A DNA stretch of 64,000 nt. It comes from Flavobacteriaceae bacterium. Lineage in GTDB: Bacteria > Bacteroidota > Bacteroidia > Flavobacteriales > Flavobacteriaceae. Below, one piece after another: positions 34,970 through 44,471 of the stretch. Location: assembly GCA_013214065.1 (NCBI GenBank), contig JABSPK010000010.1, positions 1 to 64,000 on the forward strand, read 5' to 3'. The notes under the pieces were generated by a model. That model had not been told where the DNA came from and did no database searches. It worked only from the letters and a program-made list of their open reading frames with translations. Every line of letters begins with the position of its first letter. The first letter of the stretch is position 1. The translations under genes and the position numbers were made by a program.

Positions 34970-37774
34970 TTAGAGCTTCAAAATGTAGTCGACAAGGTTG
35001 TGATCGTGCGAAAGATCCATTTTTTTTCGCAAGCGGTACCGTTTTATCTCCACACTGCGCGCTGAAATGTTCAAAAGCGGGGCGATTTCCTTAGACGACA
35101 AATTGAGTCTGAGATACGCAGATAATCGGATATCATTCGGTGATAAGTTAGGATGTGACTTTTTCAACTTTTTCAAGAACTTCCGATCGGCATTGTTGAA
35201 CGCCTCCTTGAACAATTCCCAATCGTCGTTCTTGTTTAGATTCTTATCTATAATATCGATGATCGGTCTGGTGAAGTCTTTTCGTTCGCCACCGGAGACC
35301 AATTCGTTCTTTACTTGGGTCAGTAATTCGTTTTTGCGGATGATACTCAAAGTGGAGGCGGCAAGTTCATTGCTTTTGCTACGGAATTCTTTGCGCAGTT
35401 GTTCGTTTTTGATCTTGATGATCTCCTTTTCATTTTGAGCTTTGGCCAACTCCATTTTACGCTCGTTCATTTCAATCAATTTGCGCTGCCTTCTTCGGTA
35501 ATACTTGCGATATGAGCTATGTACTGCGAATGAAAACAGGACACCAAGCACCACATACCCTAAAATGGCCATGTTCGAATACTGCCAGGGTTTGTTGATG
35601 GTAAAGGTATATGAAGCCGTATTTGCGGAAACCTGGTCCCCTATTTTAGCCCTGACATCGAAGGTATACTCCCCATAAGGTAGGTTCTCGAAGGTCGCCG
35701 AAGGCTGTTCCGACCAGTCGCTCCAATTCAAATAGTATCCTCCAAGACGATATTGGTATTTGGTCGGTTCGTAATTGTTATAGTTGGGGGTATAAAAGGA
35801 AATTTTCAAATTATTCTTGTCAAAGGCAAAGCTGCCTTCTTCATCGAGTGCAACATCGGTCATCGGGTCAGCCGACTGTTCCCTGGATAACTGACGGATT
35901 CCTCCGATACGGACCTCTACTTGCTTTTCTTCCAACTTATCGAGATCCAGGGTTATGTATCCGAAACTGGTACCCAAGAGATAGGTTTTCCCTTCTAGAA
36001 GGGCGATACTTTCATAGCCGATGACCCCATCCCTGGCGTTTTCATGCAAGGGTATTTTTTCAATTATAAAACCATCGTTGAATTTGGCCGGTGCGATCCG
36101 GTTCAAATAATTCCGTGAAAACACCCACAGGTTATCATTCTCGGCATCGACGACCATTTTTCCCGATACGTAATCGCCTTCGGTATAGGCGGTACTTAAT
36201 ACACTATCACGAACGAAGCCGGCACTCGCGGATTCGTACCTCATGATCCCCAAACGGTGTGCATAATACAGTGTATCGCCGAACCTCACGATCCCCGAAT
36301 TGAAACCCGGCTCGAGCGAATCCACTTTCACATCAAGGGCAGTGTTAAAACCGGCATCGACCTTGATTTCAAAAACCCCTTTGTACTCGTGGTTGACGAA
36401 TACCACCGTGTCCAAAACCTCGAAATACCGGGCCGAATTATCGAATCCTTCGATTTTGTTGCGGACCTTCCATTGCCCCCCTTGGGATTCAAGTATGTAC
36501 AGGCCTTGGTAATTTCCTTGTAAAATAAGGTCGTTTCGCTCGGGGATCGTCCCAATTTTCCATGTACCGGGAATGTTGGCGATTTTGGTCGCCCGACCCG
36601 CTGAAATCGTGTAGGTTCCTGTATGGTGTCCACAAAAAAGGGTCCCATCGATGTCGTTAAGCGACCATACCTGACCTTGGGTACCGGGAATCAATCGAAA
36701 CCTAGGAGCTTCATCCAGTTTTTTATAAAACAGGCCTTGATTAGTCCCTAAATAAAGGTATTCCCCAACCTTTGCCGAGGCGTAAACACTACCGATCGCC
36801 CCGCTATTGTCATTGTACACCTTAAAATGCGAACCGGGATCTACGTAGCCGATCCCATTATCCAACCCCAACCAGACCTTGGAGTCCATATCCTCGAATA
36901 CCGACAGCACCGTATTATTGCGCAATCCTTTGGTTTGATCGATGCGGTTCTTGAACCCGCCTTCACCGTCAAGGATCAAAAAGCCTCCCGATATGGTACC
37001 CAACGCGAAATCGGAATTCCGTAACCGAATCCCGCTATAGATGCTATTGCTGTCCAAGATGGAATCGGCAGGTATGTTCCATCGTTGCAAATCGCCATCT
37101 TTCAGGGTAAAAAATCCTTGGTGACGGGTCAAGATCAACACACCATCGGCTATGTCGAATACATTGATGATCTCATCTTCTTTGAGCGGAGTCCCTTCAT
37201 GAATCAAGACCTTGCTCCCTCCCTCGAACCGAAACAGGCCTTGGCCGGCGACTTGAAAGACGATACCGAGCTGCGTTTCGAAGATTCGTGGTAGCGAACT
37301 ATCGGCAGGAACGAAACTTAGCGCTCCTGAAGCCTCATCAAAGACATAGATGCGTTTTTTGGATTGGAAAAGGACCTTTCCTTCGGCATTGATAATGTGC
37401 CAAAATTCCTCGTCTTCCAACAATTGTTCTTTACTGTTTTTTGAAAGGGACGTATACTCCAGATTACCATGTCCATTCATTTCCCAATACCCGAACTCCA
37501 TGTAGCAACCGGTATAGATTTTCGACCCGATGACCATGACCGATCGCATGATCGTTTCATTCGGCGAGGGAAACAAGGCCCATTCGGCCCCATTATATTG
37601 GAGCAACCCATTGTTGTTCGCGACATAGACCAGTTTGTCAGGGGCTTGTGAGATGGCCCAATTTTGGTTCTCAGCACCGTATTCGGACGGTGCATAATTG
37701 TGAAGGGGGGGGATTTCCTGCGCTACGGTCACCTGCGCTAGCAAAAGCAAAATCAGGGGGAAATACTTCAACAT
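34970..37774 (-). CDS. Propeller/Y_Y_Y sensor with LuxR-type DNA-binding domain
   Basis: 934 residues. Signal-like N terminus (FPLILLLLAQVTVAQ), two-component-regulator beta-propeller repeats (about 25-640), a Y_Y_Y Ig-like domain (about 650-730), one TM (about 738-758), a basic coiled coil, and a C-terminal LuxR-type helix-turn-helix (about 870-925: NDIRLSAYLRLNLSSKEIAPL). There are no histidine-kinase or receiver domains, so a periplasmic ligand signal passes directly to a membrane-tethered DNA-binding domain. The position directly upstream on the same strand and the shared context make it the likely activator of the beta-glucan operon. It begins 53 bp after clpS. Confidence 0.85.
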   Translation of the reverse strand: MLKYFPLILLLLAQVTVAQEIPPLHNYAPSEYGAENQNWAISQAPDKLVYVANNNGLLQYNGAEWALFPSPNETIMRSVMVIGSKIYTGCYMEFGYWEMNGHGNLEYTSLSKNSKEQLLEDEEFWHIINAEGKVLFQSKKRIYVFDEASGALSFVPADSSLPRIFETQLGIVFQVAGQGLFRFEGGSKVLIHEGTPLKEDEIINVFDIADGVLILTRHQGFFTLKDGDLQRWNIPADSILDSNSIYSGIRLRNSDFALGTISGGFLILDGEGGFKNRIDQTKGLRNNTVLSVFEDMDSKVWLGLDNGIGYVDPGSHFKVYNDNSGAIGSVYASAKVGEYLYLGTNQGLFYKKLDEAPRFRLIPGTQGQVWSLNDIDGTLFCGHHTGTYTISAGRATKIANIPGTWKIGTIPERNDLILQGNYQGLYILESQGGQWKVRNKIEGFDNSARYFEVLDTVVFVNHEYKGVFEIKVDAGFNTALDVKVDSLEPGFNSGIVRFGDTLYYAHRLGIMRYESASAGFVRDSVLSTAYTEGDYVSGKMVVDAENDNLWVFSRNYLNRIAPAKFNDGFIIEKIPLHENARDGVIGYESIALLEGKTYLLGTSFGYITLDLDKLEEKQVEVRIGGIRQLSREQSADPMTDVALDEEGSFAFDKNNLKISFYTPNYNNYEPTKYQYRLGGYYLNWSDWSEQPSATFENLPYGEYTFDVRAKIGDQVSANTASYTFTINKPWQYSNMAILGYVVLGVLFSFAVHSSYRKYYRRRQRKLIEMNERKMELAKAQNEKEIIKIKNEQLRKEFRSKSNELAASTLSIIRKNELLTQVKNELVSGGERKDFTRPIIDIIDKNLNKNDDWELFKEAFNNADRKFLKKLKKSHPNLSPNDIRLSAYLRLNLSSKEIAPLLNISARSVEIKRYRLRKKMDLSHDHNLVDYILKL

Positions 37775-37827
37775 ACGGAATTCAAAATCTTAAGGCATAG
37801 GGCGCTTCAGGGAGAAAGGACCTCCGA

Positions 37828-38103
37828 TCATATGATCTCGGCACTCAAACCTGCCTGCAACAACCGGGTACAACGGGGTTTCAAGTCATCATACTCACCG
37901 GTCTTTACCGTACACTTGCCCTTGTAATGCACGATCAAAGAGCACTGTTCGGCCTGTTCAGGGGTATGTTCACAAACATCGATCAGTGTGGTGATGACGT
38001 GATCGAAGGTGTTCACGTCATCATTGAAGAGCACGATTTCGTTTTGCTTTACGACTTCCTCTTCGACAAGTAATTCTTCGGAATATTTTTCCTGAATACC
38101 CAT
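37828..38103 (-). CDS. clpS: ATP-dependent Clp protease adaptor ClpS
   Basis: 91 residues from ATG 38103; a longer frame exists but overlaps prmA and lacks family similarity. The ClpS core NDDVNTFDHVITTL and HYKGKCTVKTGEYDDL give the N-degron pocket and the ClpA/C-binding face. It delivers N-end-rule substrates to the Clp protease in the cytoplasm. The overlap-like spacing with prmA and the order tpiA-prmA-clpS are usual in flavobacteria. Confidence 0.92.
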   Translation of the reverse strand: MGIQEKYSEELLVEEEVVKQNEIVLFNDDVNTFDHVITTLIDVCEHTPEQAEQCSLIVHYKGKCTVKTGEYDDLKPRCTRLLQAGLSAEII

Positions 38104-38123
38104 GGTACAGCTCCTATACGTTT

Positions 38124-38951
38124 CTAAAATACATATTTTGCCGCTACCCAATCGTTCTTTTCCATTTTTTTTCGGAATTCCCCACCCAGGCTTTGGCACA
38201 GGGAATTAAGGTCTACAACATCGTTTTCGTAAAATCCGCTCAGCAATAGCATTCCTGGCCGTTCCATGTGTTCGATATAGGTGGGTATGTCTTGGAGTAA
38301 GATGTTTTTATTGATATTGGCCAGAACGATATCATAGCCTGATTTCGAGACGGTCGAAGCATCCCCTTGATACACCTTGATTTTCTTGCAACCGTTTCGC
38401 TCGACATTTTCGAGGGCGTTTTCATAGCTCCAAGCATCCATATCAATGGCGTCGACGGTTCGTGCGCCACGCATTTCGGCCATAATCGCCAAAACCCCGG
38501 TTCCGGTGCCCATATCAAGCACGCGTTTGCCCGAAAAATCGATTTCGAGCATTTGGGCCAACATCATAAAGGTGGTTTCGTGATGGCCGGTGCCGAAACT
38601 CATCTTGGGCATGATCACGATTTCAAAGCGCTTTCCGAAGGATTCATGAAACGGGGCCCTGACCGTACACGACTCACCGACGTGGATCGGTTCGAATTGC
38701 TTCTCCCATTCGGCGTTCCAATTTTGTTGCTGGATGGTTTTCCTACTCCACTGGAGTTTGAACCCGGAATTTTCAAATATGGGTAAGGCATCGAATCGGG
38801 CAGCATCGAATTGCGGTTCCGTGATATAAGCCAATAAGCCCTCTTCGTTCTCTACGAAACTTTCGAACCCGATCTCGGCCAAATGGGCTATAACAATGCC
38901 CGTAGTCGGCTCAACGGGATCCAATTGAAATCGAAATTCAAGGTAATCCAA
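38124..38951 (-). CDS. prmA: Ribosomal protein L11 methyltransferase
   Basis: 275 residues, typical PrmA length. An N-terminal substrate-binding domain (1-90) is followed by a class I SAM methyltransferase domain: MSFGTGHHETT, then VLDMGTGTGVLAI for SAM binding and DIVLANINKNIL corresponding to the NPPY-like catalytic motif. It trimethylates L11 in the large ribosomal subunit. It lies between tpiA and clpS, co-directional. Confidence 0.95.
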   Translation of the reverse strand: MDYLEFRFQLDPVEPTTGIVIAHLAEIGFESFVENEEGLLAYITEPQFDAARFDALPIFENSGFKLQWSRKTIQQQNWNAEWEKQFEPIHVGESCTVRAPFHESFGKRFEIVIMPKMSFGTGHHETTFMMLAQMLEIDFSGKRVLDMGTGTGVLAIMAEMRGARTVDAIDMDAWSYENALENVERNGCKKIKVYQGDASTVSKSGYDIVLANINKNILLQDIPTYIEHMERPGMLLLSGFYENDVVDLNSLCQSLGGEFRKKMEKNDWVAAKYVF

Positions 38952-38974
38952 CAGCTCAGTGATTTAAGTTGGGG

Positions 38975-39724
38975 TCAAATGGCCCTGATGATGGCCACGA
39001 AATCATCGCACTTCAAAGAAGCGCCACCGATCAAGCCGCCGTCAACGTCGGGTTTCGAGAATATCTCTTTCGCATTGCCCGGTTTCACCGAACCCCCATA
39101 TAAAATGGTGACCTTTTCGGCCACTTCGGTTGAAACGCCAGCGGCAATGGTCTTTCTAATAAAGGCATGCATTTCTTGTGCTTGTTCCGGACTTGCGGTC
39201 TCACCCGTACCAATGGCCCATACCGGCTCGTAGGCTAAAACGATGTGCGACCAGGCCTCCGGGGCCAAAACGAACAAGCCGTTTTTCAATTGTGATTCGA
39301 CGATTTGGAAATGGTTTCCTGATTGTCGGTCTTCCAATTCTTCCCCGAAACAGAAAATAACCTTCATAGATTTCGCAACGGCGGCTTGTACTTTTTGGGC
39401 GAGCAATGCATCGGTTTCCCCGAAATGCGAACGGCGTTCGGAATGCCCCAAAATCACCGTATCTACCCCGATATCAAGAAGCATATCCGCTGAAATTTCA
39501 CCGGTAAAGGCGCCATTTTCGGCAAAATGCATGTTTTGGGCAGCTACTTGTATTACCGAACCCTCCAGACTTTTGACACTTTGCGAAAGATTGACAAAAG
39601 TGGGAGCCACAATGACCTCAGCCTCGGTATCGGGCAGTTTGGCGGCCAATTCGGAAAGCAAGGCTTCGGTTTGGGCAAGATTCTTGTTCATTTTCCAATT
39701 TCCTGCGACAATTTGGGTTCTCAT
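38975..39724 (-). CDS. tpiA: Triose-phosphate isomerase
   Basis: 249 residues, complete TIM barrel. N-terminal VAGNWKMNKN (Lys of the active site), catalytic His in ILGHSERRS, catalytic Glu in AYEPVWAIGTG, phosphate-binding YGGSVKPGNA and GGLIGGASL. Interconverts dihydroxyacetone phosphate and glyceraldehyde-3-phosphate in glycolysis. It lies downstream of the BT_3928-type gene by 10 bp and upstream of prmA. Confidence 0.98.
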   Translation of the reverse strand: MRTQIVAGNWKMNKNLAQTEALLSELAAKLPDTEAEVIVAPTFVNLSQSVKSLEGSVIQVAAQNMHFAENGAFTGEISADMLLDIGVDTVILGHSERRSHFGETDALLAQKVQAAVAKSMKVIFCFGEELEDRQSGNHFQIVESQLKNGLFVLAPEAWSHIVLAYEPVWAIGTGETASPEQAQEMHAFIRKTIAAGVSTEVAEKVTILYGGSVKPGNAKEIFSKPDVDGGLIGGASLKCDDFVAIIRAI

Positions 39725-39734
39725 AGTATTGTTG

Positions 39735-41405
39735 TTAGTTTTTTGTTTCTGGTATCAATCGGTTGATCTCTTCTATGGTATAGGCCTTGAATTCGAAATC
39801 CTCACCAAAGATCCGCTTTGCATTGGCAATGACGTCATCATCGAATCCGGCTTGCTCTCGTAGGATGTTCACTGAATCCATATTCGCTATGGGCCAAATG
39901 AAGTCGATCGCTTTCGGGGAGCCGATATAATAACTCGACCCTTGGGTACCATAACGTTGCGGTTTGTTCTGCCCCATCAAATACCGATCCAACATCATGG
40001 CATACAAGCGATACGGAAGTTCTCCTGTTTCAGCGGCCTGCTCCATGAGCCCAAGGTATTCTGGAATGCGATTCGAATGTTGGATGACATACCAAGCAGC
40101 AACTCCTGCCCTTTTCCCTACCATACTTTTTCCTGGATAACCCTGTCGGGCCAAGATATCGGCAACGAAGGCCATATTGGAGCTGTCGATTTCCATTTGC
40201 AGACCCCAGTCGTCCATCGATGGTTTCTTCCGGTACTTTTGGTCGAGTTCCAAAATGCTGTCCAATTGCTTTTTAAGGGCGAGATCAAAGTATATCCCAT
40301 TTTCAGGGGTTTCGAATTTCAAAGATCCGAAATCATTGAAGTGTTCTTTCTGCACGATCGTCCCTTTGCTTACCACCAAAATCGCCGGATTCGAACGGAC
40401 GATGGTCTTGAGGGTCGTCTCATCGGTGAAATAAAACTCGAAGTTCAAACCGTATTCCCCAACAATGGCCGAACCCAGATCGGCACTTGAGGCCGACATG
40501 CCGACGACCTTATATCCATTGCGGATGGCCTCATCGGTTTGGGTTTTGACCGTTTCGAAAGCGGTGAGATCGCTTTTTGCCAAGTCATAGGCAATAACCA
40601 TAACCAAGCGTTCTTCGGCCATGAATTCGGTAGTAAAATCCTGTCCATCCTGTTCTATGGTAAAATCGTGTATCGGTGGCTCATAGCCTTTTTGGATTTC
40701 TTCAGTTTCCACACTGACGAACTCCCCCTCGACCGTTGGGTAGTCACCGTTGGTCACCACGACCTTTTCGCCTTCGGGAGTATTGAACTTCCATGCGTAT
40801 TCATAAATTGGTTTTGGAGCGTCTTCGGGTACCACCATACCTTGTTCGATATTCGCCCCGATCTTATAAGGCCGGAAATCCTTGACCGGCAAATGGTTCA
40901 ATACATGATAGCCGAATGCGACACAGGCTAACAAAGCGATGCCGTGAAGCACCCAACCCACCTTTGCTGCAAACAGCGGTTTGATATGTTTGATTCCCAA
41001 GACCAAAATGAAGATCAATACAAGTAAAATCACGTCTTTGGTAAAGGATTCCCAGGGGGTCAACTTGACCGCATCGCCAAAACACCCACAATCGGTCACT
41101 TTGTTGAAGTAGGCCGAATACCAGGTCAGGAAGGTGAAAAAGACGATCATGCCCAATAGACTCCAAACGGTTAGCTTGGGTTTGAAACCGGTCAACAACA
41201 TGATGCCCAACAGCACTTCAACGATCACCAACACCAAGGCGATGGCCAATGCCAACGGCATCAAAAAAGGAAGATCGAGAACGCCTTGGCTAAAGTATTC
41301 CTCAAGTTTAAAGGAGAAACCGACCGGGTCATTCAATTTGATAAGTCCACTGATGATGAAAAGGACTCCCACAACGACTCTTGAAAATGCGACTAGGTAT
41401 TTCAT
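39735..41405 (-). CDS. BT_3928-type membrane protein (DoxX plus redoxin-like)
   Basis: 556 residues. Four or so TM segments in residues 1-175 form a DoxX/MauE-like membrane domain (VLFIISGLIKLNDPVGFSFK), with a CGCFGD motif; the rest is a periplasmic region with a thioredoxin-like fold but without a CxxC pair. Known as the BT_3928 family in Bacteroidota; function not established. Its ATG overlaps the stop of the DUF1599 gene (TAATG), so they are translationally coupled. Confidence 0.85.
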   Translation of the reverse strand: MKYLVAFSRVVVGVLFIISGLIKLNDPVGFSFKLEEYFSQGVLDLPFLMPLALAIALVLVIVEVLLGIMLLTGFKPKLTVWSLLGMIVFFTFLTWYSAYFNKVTDCGCFGDAVKLTPWESFTKDVILLVLIFILVLGIKHIKPLFAAKVGWVLHGIALLACVAFGYHVLNHLPVKDFRPYKIGANIEQGMVVPEDAPKPIYEYAWKFNTPEGEKVVVTNGDYPTVEGEFVSVETEEIQKGYEPPIHDFTIEQDGQDFTTEFMAEERLVMVIAYDLAKSDLTAFETVKTQTDEAIRNGYKVVGMSASSADLGSAIVGEYGLNFEFYFTDETTLKTIVRSNPAILVVSKGTIVQKEHFNDFGSLKFETPENGIYFDLALKKQLDSILELDQKYRKKPSMDDWGLQMEIDSSNMAFVADILARQGYPGKSMVGKRAGVAAWYVIQHSNRIPEYLGLMEQAAETGELPYRLYAMMLDRYLMGQNKPQRYGTQGSSYYIGSPKAIDFIWPIANMDSVNILREQAGFDDDVIANAKRIFGEDFEFKAYTIEEINRLIPETKN

Positions 41406-41944
41406 TAGGCCTCACTTAAATGTATCAATGCAAAAACGGCGTAATTGATGATGTCTTGGAAGTTGGCGTCGATACCTTCGCTCACGAGGGTTGCCCCTTC
41501 ATTGTCTTCGATCTGTTTGACGCGAAGCAACTTTTGCAAAATCAAGTCGGTCAGTGAGCTGACCCGCATATCACGCCATGCCTCGCCATAATCATGATTT
41601 TTGTCGAGCATTAAGGTTTTGGTTTCCAATACCTTGGCATCATAGTGCCTTAAAGCTTCCTCAGCAGACAAATCGGCCTGTTCGGCGATACCCAATTCAA
41701 TTTGGACCAAAGCCATGACCGCATAGTTGACGATCCCGATGAATTCGGATTGCTCTCCTTCATCGACCTTATGCACTTCATTTTCCTGAAGACCGCGTAT
41801 GCGCTGCGCTTTGATGAACAGCTGATCGGTCAAAGATGGCAACCTTAATATCCGCCATGCCGTACCGTAATCGATGGTCTTCTTTTTGAAGAGCTCGCGA
41901 CACGAATGGATGACCGCATCATATTGGCTTGAGGTTTGCTGCAT
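41405..41944 (-). CDS. DUF1599 protein (two repeats)
   Basis: 179 residues built of two copies of the DUF1599 unit: DYGTAWRILRLPSLTDQ and DYGEAWRDMRVSSLTD, each followed by an NYAV.AL helix. DUF1599 is linked to nucleotide-modification-associated domains, but a function in this organism is not known. First gene of the co-directional run to clpS; divergent from folP, with 91 bp between. Confidence 0.88.
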   Translation of the reverse strand: MQQTSSQYDAVIHSCRELFKKKTIDYGTAWRILRLPSLTDQLFIKAQRIRGLQENEVHKVDEGEQSEFIGIVNYAVMALVQIELGIAEQADLSAEEALRHYDAKVLETKTLMLDKNHDYGEAWRDMRVSSLTDLILQKLLRVKQIEDNEGATLVSEGIDANFQDIINYAVFALIHLSEA

Positions 41945-42035
41945 AAACTGCTTGAATTGTTATAATTTCGACACCGATAGTCGGTTTTTGCCACAGGGCC
42001 AAAGATAACGAAACCGAACAAAGCACCTCGGCTTT

Positions 42036-42878
42036 ATGACCATAAACTGCAACGGACATCTGATCGATCTTTCAACACCCAAAATCATGGGAATCGTCAA
42101 CGTTACTCCGGATTCCTTTTACGATGGGGGAAGGCTGAAAGATACCTCGGATGTGCTCCGTCAAGTAGAAACCATGTTGAACCAAGGAGCAACATTTATC
42201 GATGTAGGTGGATACAGCTCACGCCCAAATGCCCAAGAGGTACCCATAGCGGAAGAACTTCAAAGGGTTTTGCCGATTACGGAAGCGCTATGCCGTGAAT
42301 TTCCTGGAATCTTGCTCTCCATAGACACCTTCAGGAGTACCGTGGCCAAGGCCGTCTTGGAGGCCGGAGCCGCCATGATCAATGACATTTCGGCCGGCCA
42401 TCTTGATCCTGGCATGCTAGAGACCATCGCCGCCCATCAAGTGCCGTACATCATGATGCATATGCGCGGCACCCCCCAGACCATGCAGCAACAAACGGAT
42501 TACGGCGACCTTGAGCAGGAGATTATCCACTATTTTTCAGAACGTTTACGCAAGATCGAGGCGTTGAAGATCAATGATGTCATTCTCGACCCTGGATTCG
42601 GTTTTTCAAAGACCACGGAGCAGAATTTTCAACTCTTGAACCATTTTAATGTGTTCCAGCATTTGGGCCGCCCCCTATTGGCCGGTCTGAGCAGAAAATC
42701 GATGATATACAAAACGCTGGATATCGCTTCGGAACACGCCTTGAACGGTACTACGGCACTGCACATGATCGCTTTGACCAAAGGGGCTTCCATTTTGAGG
42801 GCCCATGATGTGAAAGAGGCTATGGAATGTGTTCGTTTACATGCCAGTCTGCTTCCGCCACATGATCCGGAACACTAA
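42036..42878 (+). CDS. folP: Dihydropteroate synthase
   Basis: 280 residues. TIM-barrel DHPS with MGIVNVTPDSFYDGG, DVGGYSSRP, LSIDTF, NDISAG, and DPGFGFSKT; all pterin- and pABA-binding loops are present. It condenses pABA with dihydropterin pyrophosphate in folate synthesis, and is the sulfonamide target. Divergent from the DUF1599 gene, followed by the diadenylate cyclase gene, an order common in Flavobacteriaceae. Confidence 0.97.
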   Translation: MTINCNGHLIDLSTPKIMGIVNVTPDSFYDGGRLKDTSDVLRQVETMLNQGATFIDVGGYSSRPNAQEVPIAEELQRVLPITEALCREFPGILLSIDTFRSTVAKAVLEAGAAMINDISAGHLDPGMLETIAAHQVPYIMMHMRGTPQTMQQQTDYGDLEQEIIHYFSERLRKIEALKINDVILDPGFGFSKTTEQNFQLLNHFNVFQHLGRPLLAGLSRKSMIYKTLDIASEHALNGTTALHMIALTKGASILRAHDVKEAMECVRLHASLLPPHDPEH

Positions 42879-42912
42879 CCCTATTTTTTTTACTTTTACA
42901 AAAACACGGCCT

Positions 42913-43698
42913 TTGGATTTCCTCAACTTTCTTGAATTCAAGATCACCGATATCATCGATATCATTTTGGTGGCCGTATTGCTGTATTATATATACAAAC
43001 TGGTCAAAGGCACGGTGGCCATCAATATTTTCATAGGCATCGTCATGGTCTGGGCCCTTTGGAAGCTTACCGAATTGCTGCAAATGAAAATGATCAGCAG
43101 CGTGGTCGGAGGCTTTATGAACATCGGTTTGATCGCCTTGATCATCGTTTTCCAACAAGAAATCCGAAAGTTTCTCTTGATGATCGGATCCACCAATTTC
43201 GCATCGAAACGCAATTTCATCAAGCATTTCAAATTCTTGAGACAAGAAGGGATGCCCACCGATACCGATATCGATGCCATCGTTTCGGCCTGTGAAAAAA
43301 TGGGCATCAGTAAAACCGGGGCGATCATCGTCATTGAACGCAATAATAGCCTTGATTTCATTAAGTCAAGTGGCGACAAAATGAACATCGAGATCACCCA
43401 ACCGATCATCGAAAGTATTTTTTATAAGAATAGTCCCCTACATGATGGGGCGGCCATCGTTCAAGACAATTACATCACGGCAACACGGGTCATCTTACCG
43501 GTTTCCAACGAACGTACCATCCCCCTTCGGTTTGGTCTCAGGCATCGCGCGGCTGTCGGTATCACTGAAAAGACCGATGCGATATGTTTGGTGGTGAGTG
43601 AAGAAACCGGACTGATCTCTTACATCAAAAATGGGGAATTCGTTTTGTACAAAAGCCTCGAAGAATTGAACCAAATGCTTAAAAAAGACCTTGTTTAA
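42913..43698 (+). CDS. dacA: Diadenylate cyclase CdaA/DacA
   Basis: About 261 residues from TTG 42913, which I prefer because the following DFLNFLEFKITDIIDI is the usual N terminus; the frame is open further upstream into folP. Three TM segments (to about residue 85), then a DAC domain with HDGAAIV and RHRAAVGI motifs, a complete active site for making c-di-AMP. Membrane-bound with a cytosolic catalytic domain; c-di-AMP controls osmotic and wall homeostasis. Translationally coupled to the next gene (TAATG). Confidence 0.93.
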   Translation: MDFLNFLEFKITDIIDIILVAVLLYYIYKLVKGTVAINIFIGIVMVWALWKLTELLQMKMISSVVGGFMNIGLIALIIVFQQEIRKFLLMIGSTNFASKRNFIKHFKFLRQEGMPTDTDIDAIVSACEKMGISKTGAIIVIERNNSLDFIKSSGDKMNIEITQPIIESIFYKNSPLHDGAAIVQDNYITATRVILPVSNERTIPLRFGLRHRAAVGITEKTDAICLVVSEETGLISYIKNGEFVLYKSLEELNQMLKKDLV

Positions 43699-44465
43699 TG
43701 GAATGTAAGACTTGTGGCAGCAGCCTTCGATCCGATTTCAGTTATTGCCCAAACTGCGGGGCGAAAATCATACGGAACCGTTTGACTTTGAAAAACGTCT
43801 GGCAAGACTTGACGTTTCAGGTATTCAATTTGGACAATACCCTTTTCAAGACGATCCGGCACCTCATCACGAAACCAGAGGCGGTCGTTGAAAGCTATAT
43901 CGAAGGGGCGCGAAAAAAATACATGAACCCGATCAGTTTTTTCGCTATCGCGATTACCCTTTCGGGACTGCTGTTTTTTCTCCTGCGCAATGTATACCAT
44001 GTCAACTTACTGGAAAACAGTTTGAGCGATGCGAAAACCCCCAACATGGAATTCGTTTTTGATTATCAGGGCATCATGGCATACCTCATCACACCGATCT
44101 ACGCCTTGATCACTTGGCTCTTGTTCATCGACATCAAAAAGTTGAATTATACGGAACATTTGGTGGCCAATGCCTTTACCACCGGACAGGTTTCTTTCTT
44201 CCAATTCTTGGTGTCGGTACCCTTATTCGGTTTTTTCAATGTCAAATACGATATTTTCAATTGGCTGTTCATCGTAGTTTCGGTCATCTACCAATTCTAT
44301 GTATTCGGAAGGATCCATAAAACCGGATTCATGAGTACCTTCTTCCGGGGTTTGGGGTATTTATTCCTTATGGTCTTTGTGATGTTGCTTATTGGGATAG
44401 CACTGATCCTAGTGGGCTTGCTGACAGGAGCCCTGAGCCTACAGGATTTCGCACCTCCCAAATAA
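43698..44465 (+). CDS. DUF3667 membrane protein with zinc-ribbon
   Basis: 255 residues. An N-terminal zinc ribbon CKTCGSSLRSDFSYCPNCG (residues 3-21, two CxxC pairs) is followed by a soluble part and five or so TM segments (about 80-245). This matches the DUF3667 family, whose function is unknown. Its ATG overlaps the dacA stop, so they are probably expressed together; convergent with the ABC exporter gene. Confidence 0.82.
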   Translation: MECKTCGSSLRSDFSYCPNCGAKIIRNRLTLKNVWQDLTFQVFNLDNTLFKTIRHLITKPEAVVESYIEGARKKYMNPISFFAIAITLSGLLFFLLRNVYHVNLLENSLSDAKTPNMEFVFDYQGIMAYLITPIYALITWLLFIDIKKLNYTEHLVANAFTTGQVSFFQFLVSVPLFGFFNVKYDIFNWLFIVVSVIYQFYVFGRIHKTGFMSTFFRGLGYLFLMVFVMLLIGIALILVGLLTGALSLQDFAPPK

Positions 44466-44471
44466 ACTTTG

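Noticed and set aside
16683-37774. SusC/SusD-type receptor in the glucan locus
   Set aside because: No TonB-dependent plug, TonB box or SusD-like TPR protein is present in any frame; the only barrel is the C-terminal part of the GH-A fusion.
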